Assembly: GCA_963802215.1 (NCBI GenBank)
Contig: CAWDHQ010000001.1
Coordinates: forward strand, 1,116,001 to 1,180,000
Origin: SHZI01 sp963802215
Lineage (GTDB): Bacteria > Pseudomonadota > Gammaproteobacteria > Steroidobacterales > GCA-2729495
Reading direction: 5' to 3'
DNA length: 64,000 nucleotides
Below are positions 25,509-33,011 of this stretch, one piece after another (positions within the stretch are counted from its first letter, which is position 1; each line of letters opens with the position of its first letter). The notes under the pieces are model-generated. The model saw nothing but the letters and a program-made list of their open reading frames with translations, did not search any database and was not told where the DNA came from. A program made the translations under genes and the position numbers.

Positions 25509-26297
25509 ATGCAGGCCCTACTCAACACCGCCGTCCAGGCAGCCCGCCGCGCCGGCGACATTGCCGTCCGCGCACTCTCGCGCCTCGACCAGCTCGAGAT
25601 CCGCGCCAAGGCCCGCAACGAGTACGTGACCCAGGTGGACCAGGCCGCCGAGCAGGCGATCCTGGAGAGCATCCGCAAGCGCTATCCCGACCACGCCTTC
25701 CTGGCCGAGGAGTCCGGCCGCAGTGGCGAGCACGAGTTCACCTGGATCGTCGACCCGCTGGACGGCACCACCAACTTCGTCCACGGCTTCCCGACATTCT
25801 CCGTGTCCATCGCGCTCCGCCGGCACGACACCCTCGAGGTCGGCGTGGTCTACGACCCCTGCCGGCAGGAACTGTTCACGGCGATGCGCGGCCGCGGCGC
25901 CCAGCTGGACGGCAAGCGCATCCGCGTCAGCGAGCGCAAGGACCTGGACGGCGCGCTGATCGGCACGGGCTTCCCCTTCCGCAGCAACACCCGGTGGATG
26001 AAGACCTATCTGCAGATGCTGGGCAGCGTGATGGAGAACACCGCCGGCGTGCGCCGCCCCGGCTCTGCCGCCCTCGACCTGTCCTACGTCGCCGCCGGCC
26101 GGCTCGACGGCTTCTTCGAGTTCGGCCTGGAGATCTGGGACACGGCTGCCGGCACGCTCATGATCCAGGAGGCCGGCGGCCTCGTGACGAACCTCACCGG
26201 CAAGACCTCGCACCTGGAAAGCGGCGACGTGCTGGCGGGCAACCCGAAGATGCACGACGCGCTGCGCGCGCTGCTCACCCCCCACCTGAACGGGTAG
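25509..26297 (+). CDS. suhB: Inositol monophosphatase family protein SuhB
   Basis: Mg-dependent phosphatase; in enterobacteria SuhB also acts in rRNA transcription antitermination. 262 aa with the metal-binding motifs AEESG, WIVDPLDGTTNFVHG (about residues 78-92) and WDTAAGTLMIQEAGG (about 211-225). A TACAAT hexamer at 25494-25499 is a plausible -10 just upstream of the ATG, implying a very short leader. Its TAG stop is formed by the GTAG head of the repeat at 26294. Confidence 0.93.
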   Translation: MQALLNTAVQAARRAGDIAVRALSRLDQLEIRAKARNEYVTQVDQAAEQAILESIRKRYPDHAFLAEESGRSGEHEFTWIVDPLDGTTNFVHGFPTFSVSIALRRHDTLEVGVVYDPCRQELFTAMRGRGAQLDGKRIRVSERKDLDGALIGTGFPFRSNTRWMKTYLQMLGSVMENTAGVRRPGSAALDLSYVAAGRLDGFFEFGLEIWDTAAGTLMIQEAGGLVTNLTGKTSHLESGDVLAGNPKMHDALRALLTPHLNG

Positions 26298-26381
26298 GAG
26301 CGCCTTCAGGCGCGACCCCTCCGGCTCGAGACTCGCGGACTCGATTCTCGCCGGAGGGGTCGCGCCTGAAGGCGCTCCTAC
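26294..26381. repeat. 88-bp REP-like palindromic pair
   Basis: Inverted GTAGGAGCGCCTTCAGGCGC units with the same core (CTCGAGACTCGCGG) as the elements at 1531 and 30753. It lies between the convergent suhB and secF genes, overlaps the suhB stop codon, and ends 4 bp before the secF stop, so it may act as a bidirectional 3' hairpin. Confidence 0.9.
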
Positions 26382-26385
26382 CGGT

Positions 26386-27327
26386 TCACGGCATCGAGTC
26401 GACTTCGCCCTTGTCCTTCGCCGGCGGCAGCAGGTCCACCGGACTCGCCTTCAGTTCCAGCGCCAGGGCGCTCGCGATGAAAATCGACGAGTAGGTGCCA
26501 ATCGCAATACCGATGATCAGCGCCGTTGAGAAGCCCCGCAGCGTTTCCCCGCCGAACATCAGCATCGCGATCACGACCAGCGACGTCGTGGCGCTGGTCA
26601 TGATGGTGCGGCTCAGGGTCTCGTTGACGGAAAGGTTGATGATCTCGAGCGGCGTGCCCCTGCGGACCTTGCGGAAGTTCTCCCGGATCCGGTCGAACAC
26701 GACGATGGTGTCATTCACCGAGTAGCCGACCACGGCCAGCATCGCGGCGAGCACCGACAGGTCGAAGGTGAGCCCCGTGAGGGCAAAGAACCCCAGCGTG
26801 ATGATCGGGTCATGCAGGGTCGCGACGATGGCGCCGACGGCGAATTTCCACTGGAAGCGCACCATGATGTAGGCAAGGATCATGAGCATGGCGAAGAGCA
26901 TCGCCAGGGCACCCTGCTCGGTCAGTTCCTCGCCCACCTGGGGCCCCACGAACTCGGTCCGGCGCAACTCGGCCGATTCCCCGCCCTGCTTGAGGACGGC
27001 AAGCATCTGGTTCGCGATGGCCTGGCCCTCGAGCCCTTCCCGCGGCAGGATCCGGATCAGGACGTCGCTCGACGTGCCGAAATTCTGCACCTGGGCATCG
27101 GGGAAACCATTGGATGCCAGCCGCTCGCGGATGTCCGGAAGATCCGCGGGACCCTGGTAAGCCACCTCGACCAGCACCCCGCCCGTGAAATCGATGCCGA
27201 AATTCAGGCCGCGAACGCCCGGAATCAGGAGGATCAGGGAGCCGATCATGAGGACGGCCGAGAACAGGAAGGCGGCCTTCCGCTTGCCGAGGAAGTCGAT
27301 CGTCGTCTTCTTCTTGAAAAATTCCAC
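26386..27327 (-). CDS. secF: Protein translocase subunit SecF
   Basis: Six-helix RND-type partner of SecD using proton motive force to aid export through SecYEG. 313 aa from the GTG at 27327, which begins VEFFKKKTTIDFLGKRK; upstream in-frame codons to 27453 overlap secD and look non-coding. First helix at about 18-36, periplasmic domain with GLNFGIDFTGGVLVEV, then a five-helix block containing the conserved VGYSVNDTIVVFDRIREN. 23 bp downstream of secD. Confidence 0.95.
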   Translation of the reverse strand: MEFFKKKTTIDFLGKRKAAFLFSAVLMIGSLILLIPGVRGLNFGIDFTGGVLVEVAYQGPADLPDIRERLASNGFPDAQVQNFGTSSDVLIRILPREGLEGQAIANQMLAVLKQGGESAELRRTEFVGPQVGEELTEQGALAMLFAMLMILAYIMVRFQWKFAVGAIVATLHDPIITLGFFALTGLTFDLSVLAAMLAVVGYSVNDTIVVFDRIRENFRKVRRGTPLEIINLSVNETLSRTIMTSATTSLVVIAMLMFGGETLRGFSTALIIGIAIGTYSSIFIASALALELKASPVDLLPPAKDKGEVDSMP

Positions 27328-27350
27328 AGTGCTACCCGTTTTACCGGCGA

Positions 27351-29195
27351 TCAGATCGCGAGGCGCTCGACCTTGCGGGTGCCATAGATGACGTTCACCA
27401 GTGCCCGCGTCACGGTCAGCGCGGTGAACATGGAAGTGAGGATGCCGAGGCACAGCACCACGGCGAAGCCCTTGACCGGCCCGCTGCCGAAGGCGAAGAG
27501 CACGATGCCCGCGATCAGGGTCGTGAGGTTGGAATCGGCGATGGTTGCGAACGCCTTGTCGTAACCCGCATGGATCGCCGCCTGGGGCGTCATGCCGTTG
27601 CGCAACTCCTCGCGGATACGCTCGTTGATCAGCACGTTGGCGTCGACCGCCATGCCGATCGTGAGCACCACGCCGGCGATGCCGGGCAGGGTGAGCGCCG
27701 CCTGGAGCATGGAGAGCAGGGCCACGATCAGCACGATGTTGGTCAGGAGGCCAAGGTTGGCGATGAGTCCGAAAGCCTTGTAGTAAATGGTCATGAACAC
27801 GGCGACGGCGGCGAAGCCGATGAGGAGCGCGCCGATGCCGCGATTGATGTTGTCCTGCCCGAGGCTCGGGCCGACGGTCCGCTCCTCGACCTTGTAGATA
27901 GGGGCGGCCAGGGCACCCGCCCGGAGCAGCAGGGCCAGGTCCCGTGCTTCCAGGCTTTCCAGCCCGGTGATCTGGAAGCTGTTGCTGAACACGCCGTTGA
28001 TCGTGGCGACGTTGATGACCTCGCGGGTCTCCCGGGGCACCTCGATCGTCTGGCCGTTCCGCTCGATGGTCTCGCGCTTCTGTTCCACGAAGACCACGGC
28101 CATGGGCTTCTTGAGGTTGGCCTTGGTGGTCTCCAGCATGTTCCGGGCGCCGTTGCTGTCGAGGCGCACGAACACCGCGGGCTGGCCCTGGTCGAAGCCC
28201 TGGCTGGCATCCACCAGTTGATCGCCGGTGACGATGGTGCGGCGCTTCAGCAGGACGGGCTCGCCGGTACGGGCCTTGAACAGCTCGCAGCCCAGCGGTG
28301 CCCGGCCGGTCCGCTCGGCCTCGAAGGCGTTCTCCTCGGCGCAGACCAGGCGGAATTCGAGGGTGGCGGTCGCCCCCAGCACGCGCTCGGCCTGGGCCGG
28401 GTCCTGCACGCCGGGGAGCTGGACCACGATGCGATCCAGGCCCTGGCGCTGCACGATGGGCTCGGCAACGCCCAGCTCGTTGACGCGGTTGCGCAAGGTG
28501 GTGGTGTTCTGCTGGATGGCGAAATCCTGCCGCTCCTTCATCTGCGTCGGGGTCATCCGGGCCACGAGCAGCACGCCCTCCGCCGCCGAACGGCGTTCGA
28601 TCTCCATGTCGGGATCGGCATCACGAATGAGCTTCTCGGCGCGGTCGGCATCGGCTTCGTCGGGCAGCCGGATCTGCACGTCCTGGCCGACCACCGACAC
28701 GCTGCGCCGGATTCGCTCGTCGCGGAGGATCTTGTTGAAGTCCGTCGAGTACGCATCGAGCCGCTGCTTGATGGCGGTGGACATGTCCACCTCGAAGAGG
28801 AAATGCACGCCGCCCCGCAGGTCGAGGCCCAGCGGCACCGGCTTGAGGCCCATGGACCGCAGCCAGGCCGGGGTGCTCGGCGTGAGCGTCATGGCGACGA
28901 CATACTGCTTGCCCAGGGCAGAGCGGAGGGCGTCCGCCGCCTTCAGCTGCTCATCGACGGACGGGAAGCGCACCATCACGCGCCCCTTCTCCCCGTAGAG
29001 CGAAGTCTGGCTGATCTGGCCCGCTTCCAGCGCACCGCGGACGACCTCGATGCCACTACCCTCCAGGGGCTGGCCGTTTGCGAGGCTGACCTGCACGGCG
29101 GGCTCATCGCCGAAGAGGTTTGGCAGCGCAACGAGCGCGGCCGCCAGCAACACGACGACGACGAGGACGTTCTTCCAGAGGGGGAAACGGTTCAT
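27351..29195 (-). CDS. secD: Protein translocase subunit SecD
   Basis: 614 aa. N-terminal helix (about 8-26), large periplasmic P1 domain containing GLDLRGGVHFLFEVD (D1 motif), then five further helices with TIGMAVDANVLINERIREEL (D5/D6) carrying the aspartate needed for proton coupling. Middle gene of yajC-secD-secF. The spacing to yajC is about 60 bp. Confidence 0.96.
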   Translation of the reverse strand: MNRFPLWKNVLVVVVLLAAALVALPNLFGDEPAVQVSLANGQPLEGSGIEVVRGALEAGQISQTSLYGEKGRVMVRFPSVDEQLKAADALRSALGKQYVVAMTLTPSTPAWLRSMGLKPVPLGLDLRGGVHFLFEVDMSTAIKQRLDAYSTDFNKILRDERIRRSVSVVGQDVQIRLPDEADADRAEKLIRDADPDMEIERRSAAEGVLLVARMTPTQMKERQDFAIQQNTTTLRNRVNELGVAEPIVQRQGLDRIVVQLPGVQDPAQAERVLGATATLEFRLVCAEENAFEAERTGRAPLGCELFKARTGEPVLLKRRTIVTGDQLVDASQGFDQGQPAVFVRLDSNGARNMLETTKANLKKPMAVVFVEQKRETIERNGQTIEVPRETREVINVATINGVFSNSFQITGLESLEARDLALLLRAGALAAPIYKVEERTVGPSLGQDNINRGIGALLIGFAAVAVFMTIYYKAFGLIANLGLLTNIVLIVALLSMLQAALTLPGIAGVVLTIGMAVDANVLINERIREELRNGMTPQAAIHAGYDKAFATIADSNLTTLIAGIVLFAFGSGPVKGFAVVLCLGILTSMFTALTVTRALVNVIYGTRKVERLAI

Positions 29196-29254
29196 GCGGG
29201 CAACCAGGGCAGCGGATCGGGACGGATCAGGCGTTCATGCTCACGCGTTCTTGC

Positions 29255-29581
29255 TCACGCGTTCTTATAAGTGCCCTTCGGCATGACGGCACCAATGGTG
29301 GGACGCTGGACCTTGATTGTCACCCCGTCGGCGATCTCGACGTGCACGAAAGAGTCGCCCAGTTCCGTGACCTTGCCGAGCACGCCGCCGGCCGTGACCA
29401 CCTCGTCCCCGACCGCGAGCTTGGCGATCAGGTCCTTGTGCTCCTTCTGGCGCTTCTGCTGGGGGCGGATCAGCAGGAAGTAGAAGACGACGAAGATGAT
29501 GACCAGCGGCAGCATGCTGAGCCACGGGTCGGATGCGGGGGCAGCGCCCTGCGCATAAGCGTCCTGGATGAAAAAGCCCAT
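29255..29581 (-). CDS. yajC: Preprotein translocase subunit YajC
   Basis: Small single-pass membrane protein of the SecDF-YajC complex. 108 aa from the ATG at 29581 (MGFFIQDAYAQ), which is the family start; the ATG at 29665 overlaps tgt. Membrane helix at about 22-40 followed by LIRPQQKRQKEHKDLIAKLAVGDEVVTAGG, the family signature. It precedes secD and follows tgt on the same strand. Confidence 0.95.
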   Translation of the reverse strand: MGFFIQDAYAQGAAPASDPWLSMLPLVIIFVVFYFLLIRPQQKRQKEHKDLIAKLAVGDEVVTAGGVLGKVTELGDSFVHVEIADGVTIKVQRPTIGAVMPKGTYKNA

Positions 29582-29615
29582 TATTGCTGGCAGTCCCGGA
29601 AAAAATGGCGCGCCA

Positions 29616-30743
29616 TTATGGCACAGAAGCCCGGGATTGCTGGCGGGCCAGGAAGTCCCCGGCAAACGCCCGGAGCTCGCCCCGCTCGATGCTCCGCCGG
29701 AGGCCCGCCATGAGCTGCATATAGAAGTACAGGTTGTGCACCGTGTTCAGGTGGGAACCGAGCATCTCCCCGCACTGGTCCAGGTGGCGCAGGTAGGCCC
29801 GGCTGTAGTGCCGGCAGGTGTAGCAGCCGCACCCCTCCTCGATCGGCCGGGGGTCGTCCCGGTAGCGGGCGTTGCGGATCCGCACCACCCCGTCGGCCAC
29901 GAACAGGGAGCCGTTCCGGGCGTTCCGGGTGGGCATGACGCAGTCAAACATGTCCACCCCGCGGAGCACGGCCTGGACGATGTCCGACGGGGTCCCCACC
30001 CCCATGAGGTACCGGGGCTGCCGGTCGGGCATCCGGGGCACCGTGTGCTCCAGGATGCGGAGGCGGTCCTCCTCGGGCTCGCCCACGGACAGGCCGCCGA
30101 TCGCCAGGCCGTCGAAGCCGGTGGCCACGAGCCCCTCCAGGGACGCGCTGCGCAGCGACTCGTGCATGCCGCCCTGGATGATGCCGAAGACGGCGGCGCC
30201 CCGGGCCGGCGCCGGGCCGGCGTCGAAGGCCTGGCGGCTGCGGAGCGCCCAGCGGAGCGACAGCTCCATGGAGGCCCGGGCCTCGGCTTCCGTCGCCGGG
30301 TAGTCGGTGCACTCGTCGAAGATCATCTGGATGTCGCTGCCGAGCTGGGCCTGGACTTCCATGGCGCGCTCCGGCGAGAGGAACACCAGGCTGCCGTCGG
30401 TGGGCGCCCGGAATTCCACGCCGGCCTCGGTGACCTTGTTCCGGGTCTCGAGGCTCCACACCTGGAAGCCGCCCGAGTCGGTGAGGATCGGCCGCTGCCA
30501 GTGCATGAAGCCGTGCAGCCCGCCGAGGGACTCGATGATCTCGCCGCCGGGCCGGAGCATGAGATGAAAGGTGTTGCCGAGGACGATCTCGGCGCCGAGC
30601 GCCGTGAGGTCCTCCGGCGTCATCGCCTTGACGGTGCCGTAGGTGCCGACGGGCATGAAGACCGGGGTCTCCACGGTGCCGTGGGCGAGCGTGAGCCGGC
30701 CGCGCCGTGCCGCGCCGTCGGTGGCCATGAGCTCGAATTTCAT
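29616..30743 (-). CDS. tgt: Queuine tRNA-ribosyltransferase
   Basis: Exchanges guanine 34 for preQ1 in GUN-anticodon tRNAs. 375 aa. Substrate pocket TDSGGFQVWSL, GGLSVGEP, and the zinc site CGCYTCRHYSRAYLRHLDQ with a later SHLNTVHNLYFYMQLM histidine. The ATG at 30743 starts MKFELMATDGAARRGRL. It sits 10 bp downstream of the repeat that ends queA, so queA and tgt may be co-transcribed through the repeat. Confidence 0.96.
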   Translation of the reverse strand: MKFELMATDGAARRGRLTLAHGTVETPVFMPVGTYGTVKAMTPEDLTALGAEIVLGNTFHLMLRPGGEIIESLGGLHGFMHWQRPILTDSGGFQVWSLETRNKVTEAGVEFRAPTDGSLVFLSPERAMEVQAQLGSDIQMIFDECTDYPATEAEARASMELSLRWALRSRQAFDAGPAPARGAAVFGIIQGGMHESLRSASLEGLVATGFDGLAIGGLSVGEPEEDRLRILEHTVPRMPDRQPRYLMGVGTPSDIVQAVLRGVDMFDCVMPTRNARNGSLFVADGVVRIRNARYRDDPRPIEEGCGCYTCRHYSRAYLRHLDQCGEMLGSHLNTVHNLYFYMQLMAGLRRSIERGELRAFAGDFLARQQSRASVP

Positions 30744-30752
30744 GCTGCAGCC

Positions 30753-30842
30753 GTAGGAGCGCCTTCAGGCGCGACCCCCTCCGTCTCGAGACTCGCGGAC
30801 TCGATTCTCGCCGGAGGGGGTCGCGCCGGTCGGCGCTCCTAC
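30753..30842. repeat. 90-bp REP-like pair with unlike arms, read in frame by queA
   Basis: The left unit is the GCGCCTTCAGGCGC type and the right unit the GCGCCGACCGGCGC type, around the shared core. So each unit keeps its own hairpin but the long outer stem is imperfect. It lies between tgt and queA, and queA translation runs through almost all of it. Confidence 0.88.
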
Positions 30843-31880
30843 GGCACGTTCAAGAAACATCGCGTCACCGTAGCTGAAGAACCGGTAGCGCTGCGCCACC
30901 GCGTGCCGGTAGGCCGCCATCACGCGCGCGGTGCCGCCGAAGGCGCACACCAGCATGAGCAGCGAGGAACCGGGCAGGTGAAAGTTGGTGACCATCGCGT
31001 CCACGATCCGAAAGCCGTACCCCGGCCTGATGAACAGGCTCGTCTCGCCGCGGAACGGCCGCAGCTCCCCCGACTCCCCCGCCGTCTCCAGCGCGCGTGT
31101 TGCCGTCGTGCCGATGGCGATGACGCGCCCGCCCCGGCCGCGGCAGTCGGCGACGGCGGCGCACAGTGCGTCGGAGACCTCGAGGCGCTCGGCGTGCAGC
31201 CGGCCCGTCTTCAGCTGTTGCGGCCGAAGGGGCGCAAAGGTGCCCGCCCCCACGTGGAGTGTCAACGTCCGGAACTCCACGCCGCGCGCGGCGATGGCCG
31301 CCAGTAGCGCCTCGTCGAAATGCAGCCCGGCGGTGGGCGCGGCCACCGACCCCTGCTCCCGGGCAAACACGGTCTGGTAGCGCTGGCGGTCGCCGGGCTC
31401 GTCCTCCCGGCGGATGTAGGGCGGCAGCGGGACATGACCCAGCTCATCGAGCACGGCCAGGACCGGCCGGGAGAAGCGCAGGACGAAGAATTCCTCCCGG
31501 CGTCCCGTCACCTCGGCCGTCACGCCGGGGCCGAATTCGAGCGCGGCGCCGGGCTTCGGCGCGTGACTGGAACGCAGCTGCACGAGGGCGTCGGTCTCGC
31601 CCAGCACGCGCTCCAGCAGCAGCTCGACCTTGCCGCCCGTCGCCTTCCGGCCAAACAGGCGCGCCGGCACCACGCGGGTGTCGTTGCCGACCAGGAGATC
31701 GCCCGGGCGCAACAGCCCGGGAAAGTCCCGGAAGTGGAGGTCGGCGACGGACAGATCGTCGCGCCCCTGGCCCGGTGCGCCCTCACCAACGTGAAGCAGG
31801 CGGCTTGCCGAACGCTCCGCCAGCGCCTGCTGGGCGATCAGGTCAGGTGGCAAGTCGAATTCGAACCCGGCGGTATCCAT
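30765..31880 (-). CDS. queA: S-adenosylmethionine:tRNA ribosyltransferase-isomerase
   Basis: Makes epoxyqueuosine from preQ1-tRNA. 371 aa from the ATG at 31880 (MDTAGFEFDLPPDLIAQQ). Motifs: VGNDTRVVPARLFGRK, VAAPTAGLHF, LHVGAGTFAPLR, NFHLPGSSLLMLVCAF. The family normally ends near FSYGDAMFLERA, which is present. Here 25 more residues (starting VGAPTGATP) are encoded by the downstream repeat, whose GTAG is read as a Val GTA codon rather than a stop. An MPPM start 9 bases upstream is an alternative. Confidence 0.93.
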   Translation of the reverse strand: MDTAGFEFDLPPDLIAQQALAERSASRLLHVGEGAPGQGRDDLSVADLHFRDFPGLLRPGDLLVGNDTRVVPARLFGRKATGGKVELLLERVLGETDALVQLRSSHAPKPGAALEFGPGVTAEVTGRREEFFVLRFSRPVLAVLDELGHVPLPPYIRREDEPGDRQRYQTVFAREQGSVAAPTAGLHFDEALLAAIAARGVEFRTLTLHVGAGTFAPLRPQQLKTGRLHAERLEVSDALCAAVADCRGRGGRVIAIGTTATRALETAGESGELRPFRGETSLFIRPGYGFRIVDAMVTNFHLPGSSLLMLVCAFGGTARVMAAYRHAVAQRYRFFSYGDAMFLERAVGAPTGATPSGENRVRESRDGGGRA

Positions 31881-31979
31881 TGGCGGCATGTCGGTGCGCA
31901 GGTCGTCCTGGCGGCAGCAGCGCAAATCCTCGCACACCAGAGGCCACAGACATCGGGCAGCACGCCCGGCCCGGTCGTG

Positions 31980-31985
31980 TAGAAT
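31980..31985 (+). promoter_or_regulatory. Possible -10 element for tRNA-Leu
   Basis: TAGAAT lies 9 bases before the first tRNA nucleotide. No convincing -35 hexamer is seen 16-18 bp upstream, so this is a tentative assignment from position and similarity to TATAAT. Confidence 0.4.
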
Positions 31986-31994
31986 CCCGCCCGG

Positions 31995-32081
31995 GCCGGG
32001 ATGGCGGAACTGGTAGACGCGGCGGACTCAAAATCCGTTGGTGGTGACACCGTGTGGGTTCAAGTCCCTCTCCCGGCACCA
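31995..32081 (+). tRNA. tRNA-Leu (anticodon CAA)
   Basis: An 87-nt class II tRNA gene. Acceptor stem GCCGGGA pairs with TCCCGGC, discriminator A, and CCA is encoded. The anticodon stem GCGGA/TCCGT closes the loop CTCAAAA with anticodon CAA at 32029-32031, reading UUG. The long variable arm (about 32039-32055) and the GGGTTCAAGTCCC T-arm are as expected for tRNA-Leu. Confidence 0.96.
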
Positions 32082-32128
32082 CTTTGAAATCCCCAAGAGG
32101 GCCTTGGGGCGCGGGCTCCGGCACCAGC

Positions 32129-32163
32129 CTGGCCCCAGAAACAAGAAACCCGCCGAAGTGGGT
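32129..32163 (+). repeat. 35-bp direct repeat copy 1, terminator-like, after tRNA-Leu
   Basis: Contains AGAAACCCGCCGAAGTGGGT; the ACCCGC/GTGGGT arms can pair (one G-U) around CGAA. It matches 32878-32912 at 34 of 35 positions. No T-tract follows, so intrinsic termination is uncertain. It is also 6 bp from the stop of the opposite-strand PEP-CTERM gene. Confidence 0.8.
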
Positions 32164-32169
32164 CCCTGG

Positions 32170-32715
32170 CTAGCGTGTTTGCAGAAGTTGCCTGACGATC
32201 TTCCGCTTCAGCCATCGACGACCGCCGAGACCGGCGATACCTGTGCCGAGCAACCAGATGGTGGCTGGGGCCGGCACCGCTGCGATACTCAGCTTTCCGG
32301 GAGTGAACAACTCAAACACGAACGTGGCCACACCGTTGTCGACAGCGACATAGACACCGGAACCGGTAGGAAGGCCCAGCAGCCACGTCGGGAGATCCGT
32401 TGACAAGGGAGGCGAAAGCCCGAAGTAGGTGGGGATGGCTCCGGAGAGGTAAGCGATGCCCTGGTCCGGACCGACCGTACTGGGGTTGTCATACAGCACT
32501 GTCGTGAACACCAGGGACGGGTCGCCGGTGTAGAAGGAGTCGAGAATCTCGGTCACCAGAATCGTGTCGTTGTCGGCCTGCAGATCGCCGCGCATCGCGC
32601 CCTCCAGCGTCTCGCCGTTGGAGAACGTGTACGAAAATTCGAAATCCATGATCGCAGCATGGGCCTGACCGAGGCCGCACAAACCCAGAACGACGGGAAG
32701 GAAAACGTTTTTCAT
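32170..32715 (-). CDS. PEP-CTERM sorting-domain protein, exported
   Basis: 181 aa with an N-terminal signal peptide (MKNVFLPVVLGLCGLGQAHA) and a C-terminal VPAPATIWLLGTGIAGLGGRR followed by basic residues. That is the PEP-CTERM tripartite signal: V-P-x-P motif, membrane helix, Arg/Lys cluster, normally processed by exosortase (EpsH) for extracellular or exopolysaccharide-associated proteins. The middle has no recognised domain. No exosortase is in the window. The ATG at 32715 was chosen for its signal peptide; the earlier in-frame ATG at 32781 adds non-signal sequence. It lies between two direct repeats. Confidence 0.82.
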   Translation of the reverse strand: MKNVFLPVVLGLCGLGQAHAAIMDFEFSYTFSNGETLEGAMRGDLQADNDTILVTEILDSFYTGDPSLVFTTVLYDNPSTVGPDQGIAYLSGAIPTYFGLSPPLSTDLPTWLLGLPTGSGVYVAVDNGVATFVFELFTPGKLSIAAVPAPATIWLLGTGIAGLGGRRWLKRKIVRQLLQTR

Positions 32716-32877
32716 AGCTTCCTCCAGCGGTGATTGGGTATCGAGAACCTGACAATACATCCAACTGGCCGTGGCGCCCACGGCCTTGGTGAGAATAGGC
32801 CATTTAATGACGGGTCACCCGCTTGGATGATGCGCTCGCGGCTGGACCGGCGGATACTCCGGGACAGAATCGATTCG
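32716..32877. other. Intergenic region upstream of the PEP-CTERM gene
   Basis: No ORF of credible composition. It must hold the promoter of the PEP-CTERM gene; AGGAAG 8 bases upstream of its ATG (reverse strand) is a reasonable ribosome binding site. Nothing else stands out until the second direct repeat begins at 32878. Confidence 0.5.
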
Positions 32878-32912
32878 CTGGCCCCAGAAACAAGAAACCC
32901 GCCGAAGCGGGT
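32878..32912 (+). repeat. 35-bp direct repeat copy 2
   Basis: Differs from 32129-32163 at one base, which restores a perfect ACCCGC-CGAA-GCGGGT hairpin. It is followed by about 100 bp of non-coding sequence before the phosphatase gene ends at 33012. Confidence 0.8.
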
Positions 32913-33011
32913 TCCAGGTCCGCCGGGAAGGCATTCACTAGGCTGAATTGGCGGAGCTGATCACCGGCGCATTTTCCTGGCCGGGGGTGCGCCGGGTCTG
33001 GTCCGTTCCGG

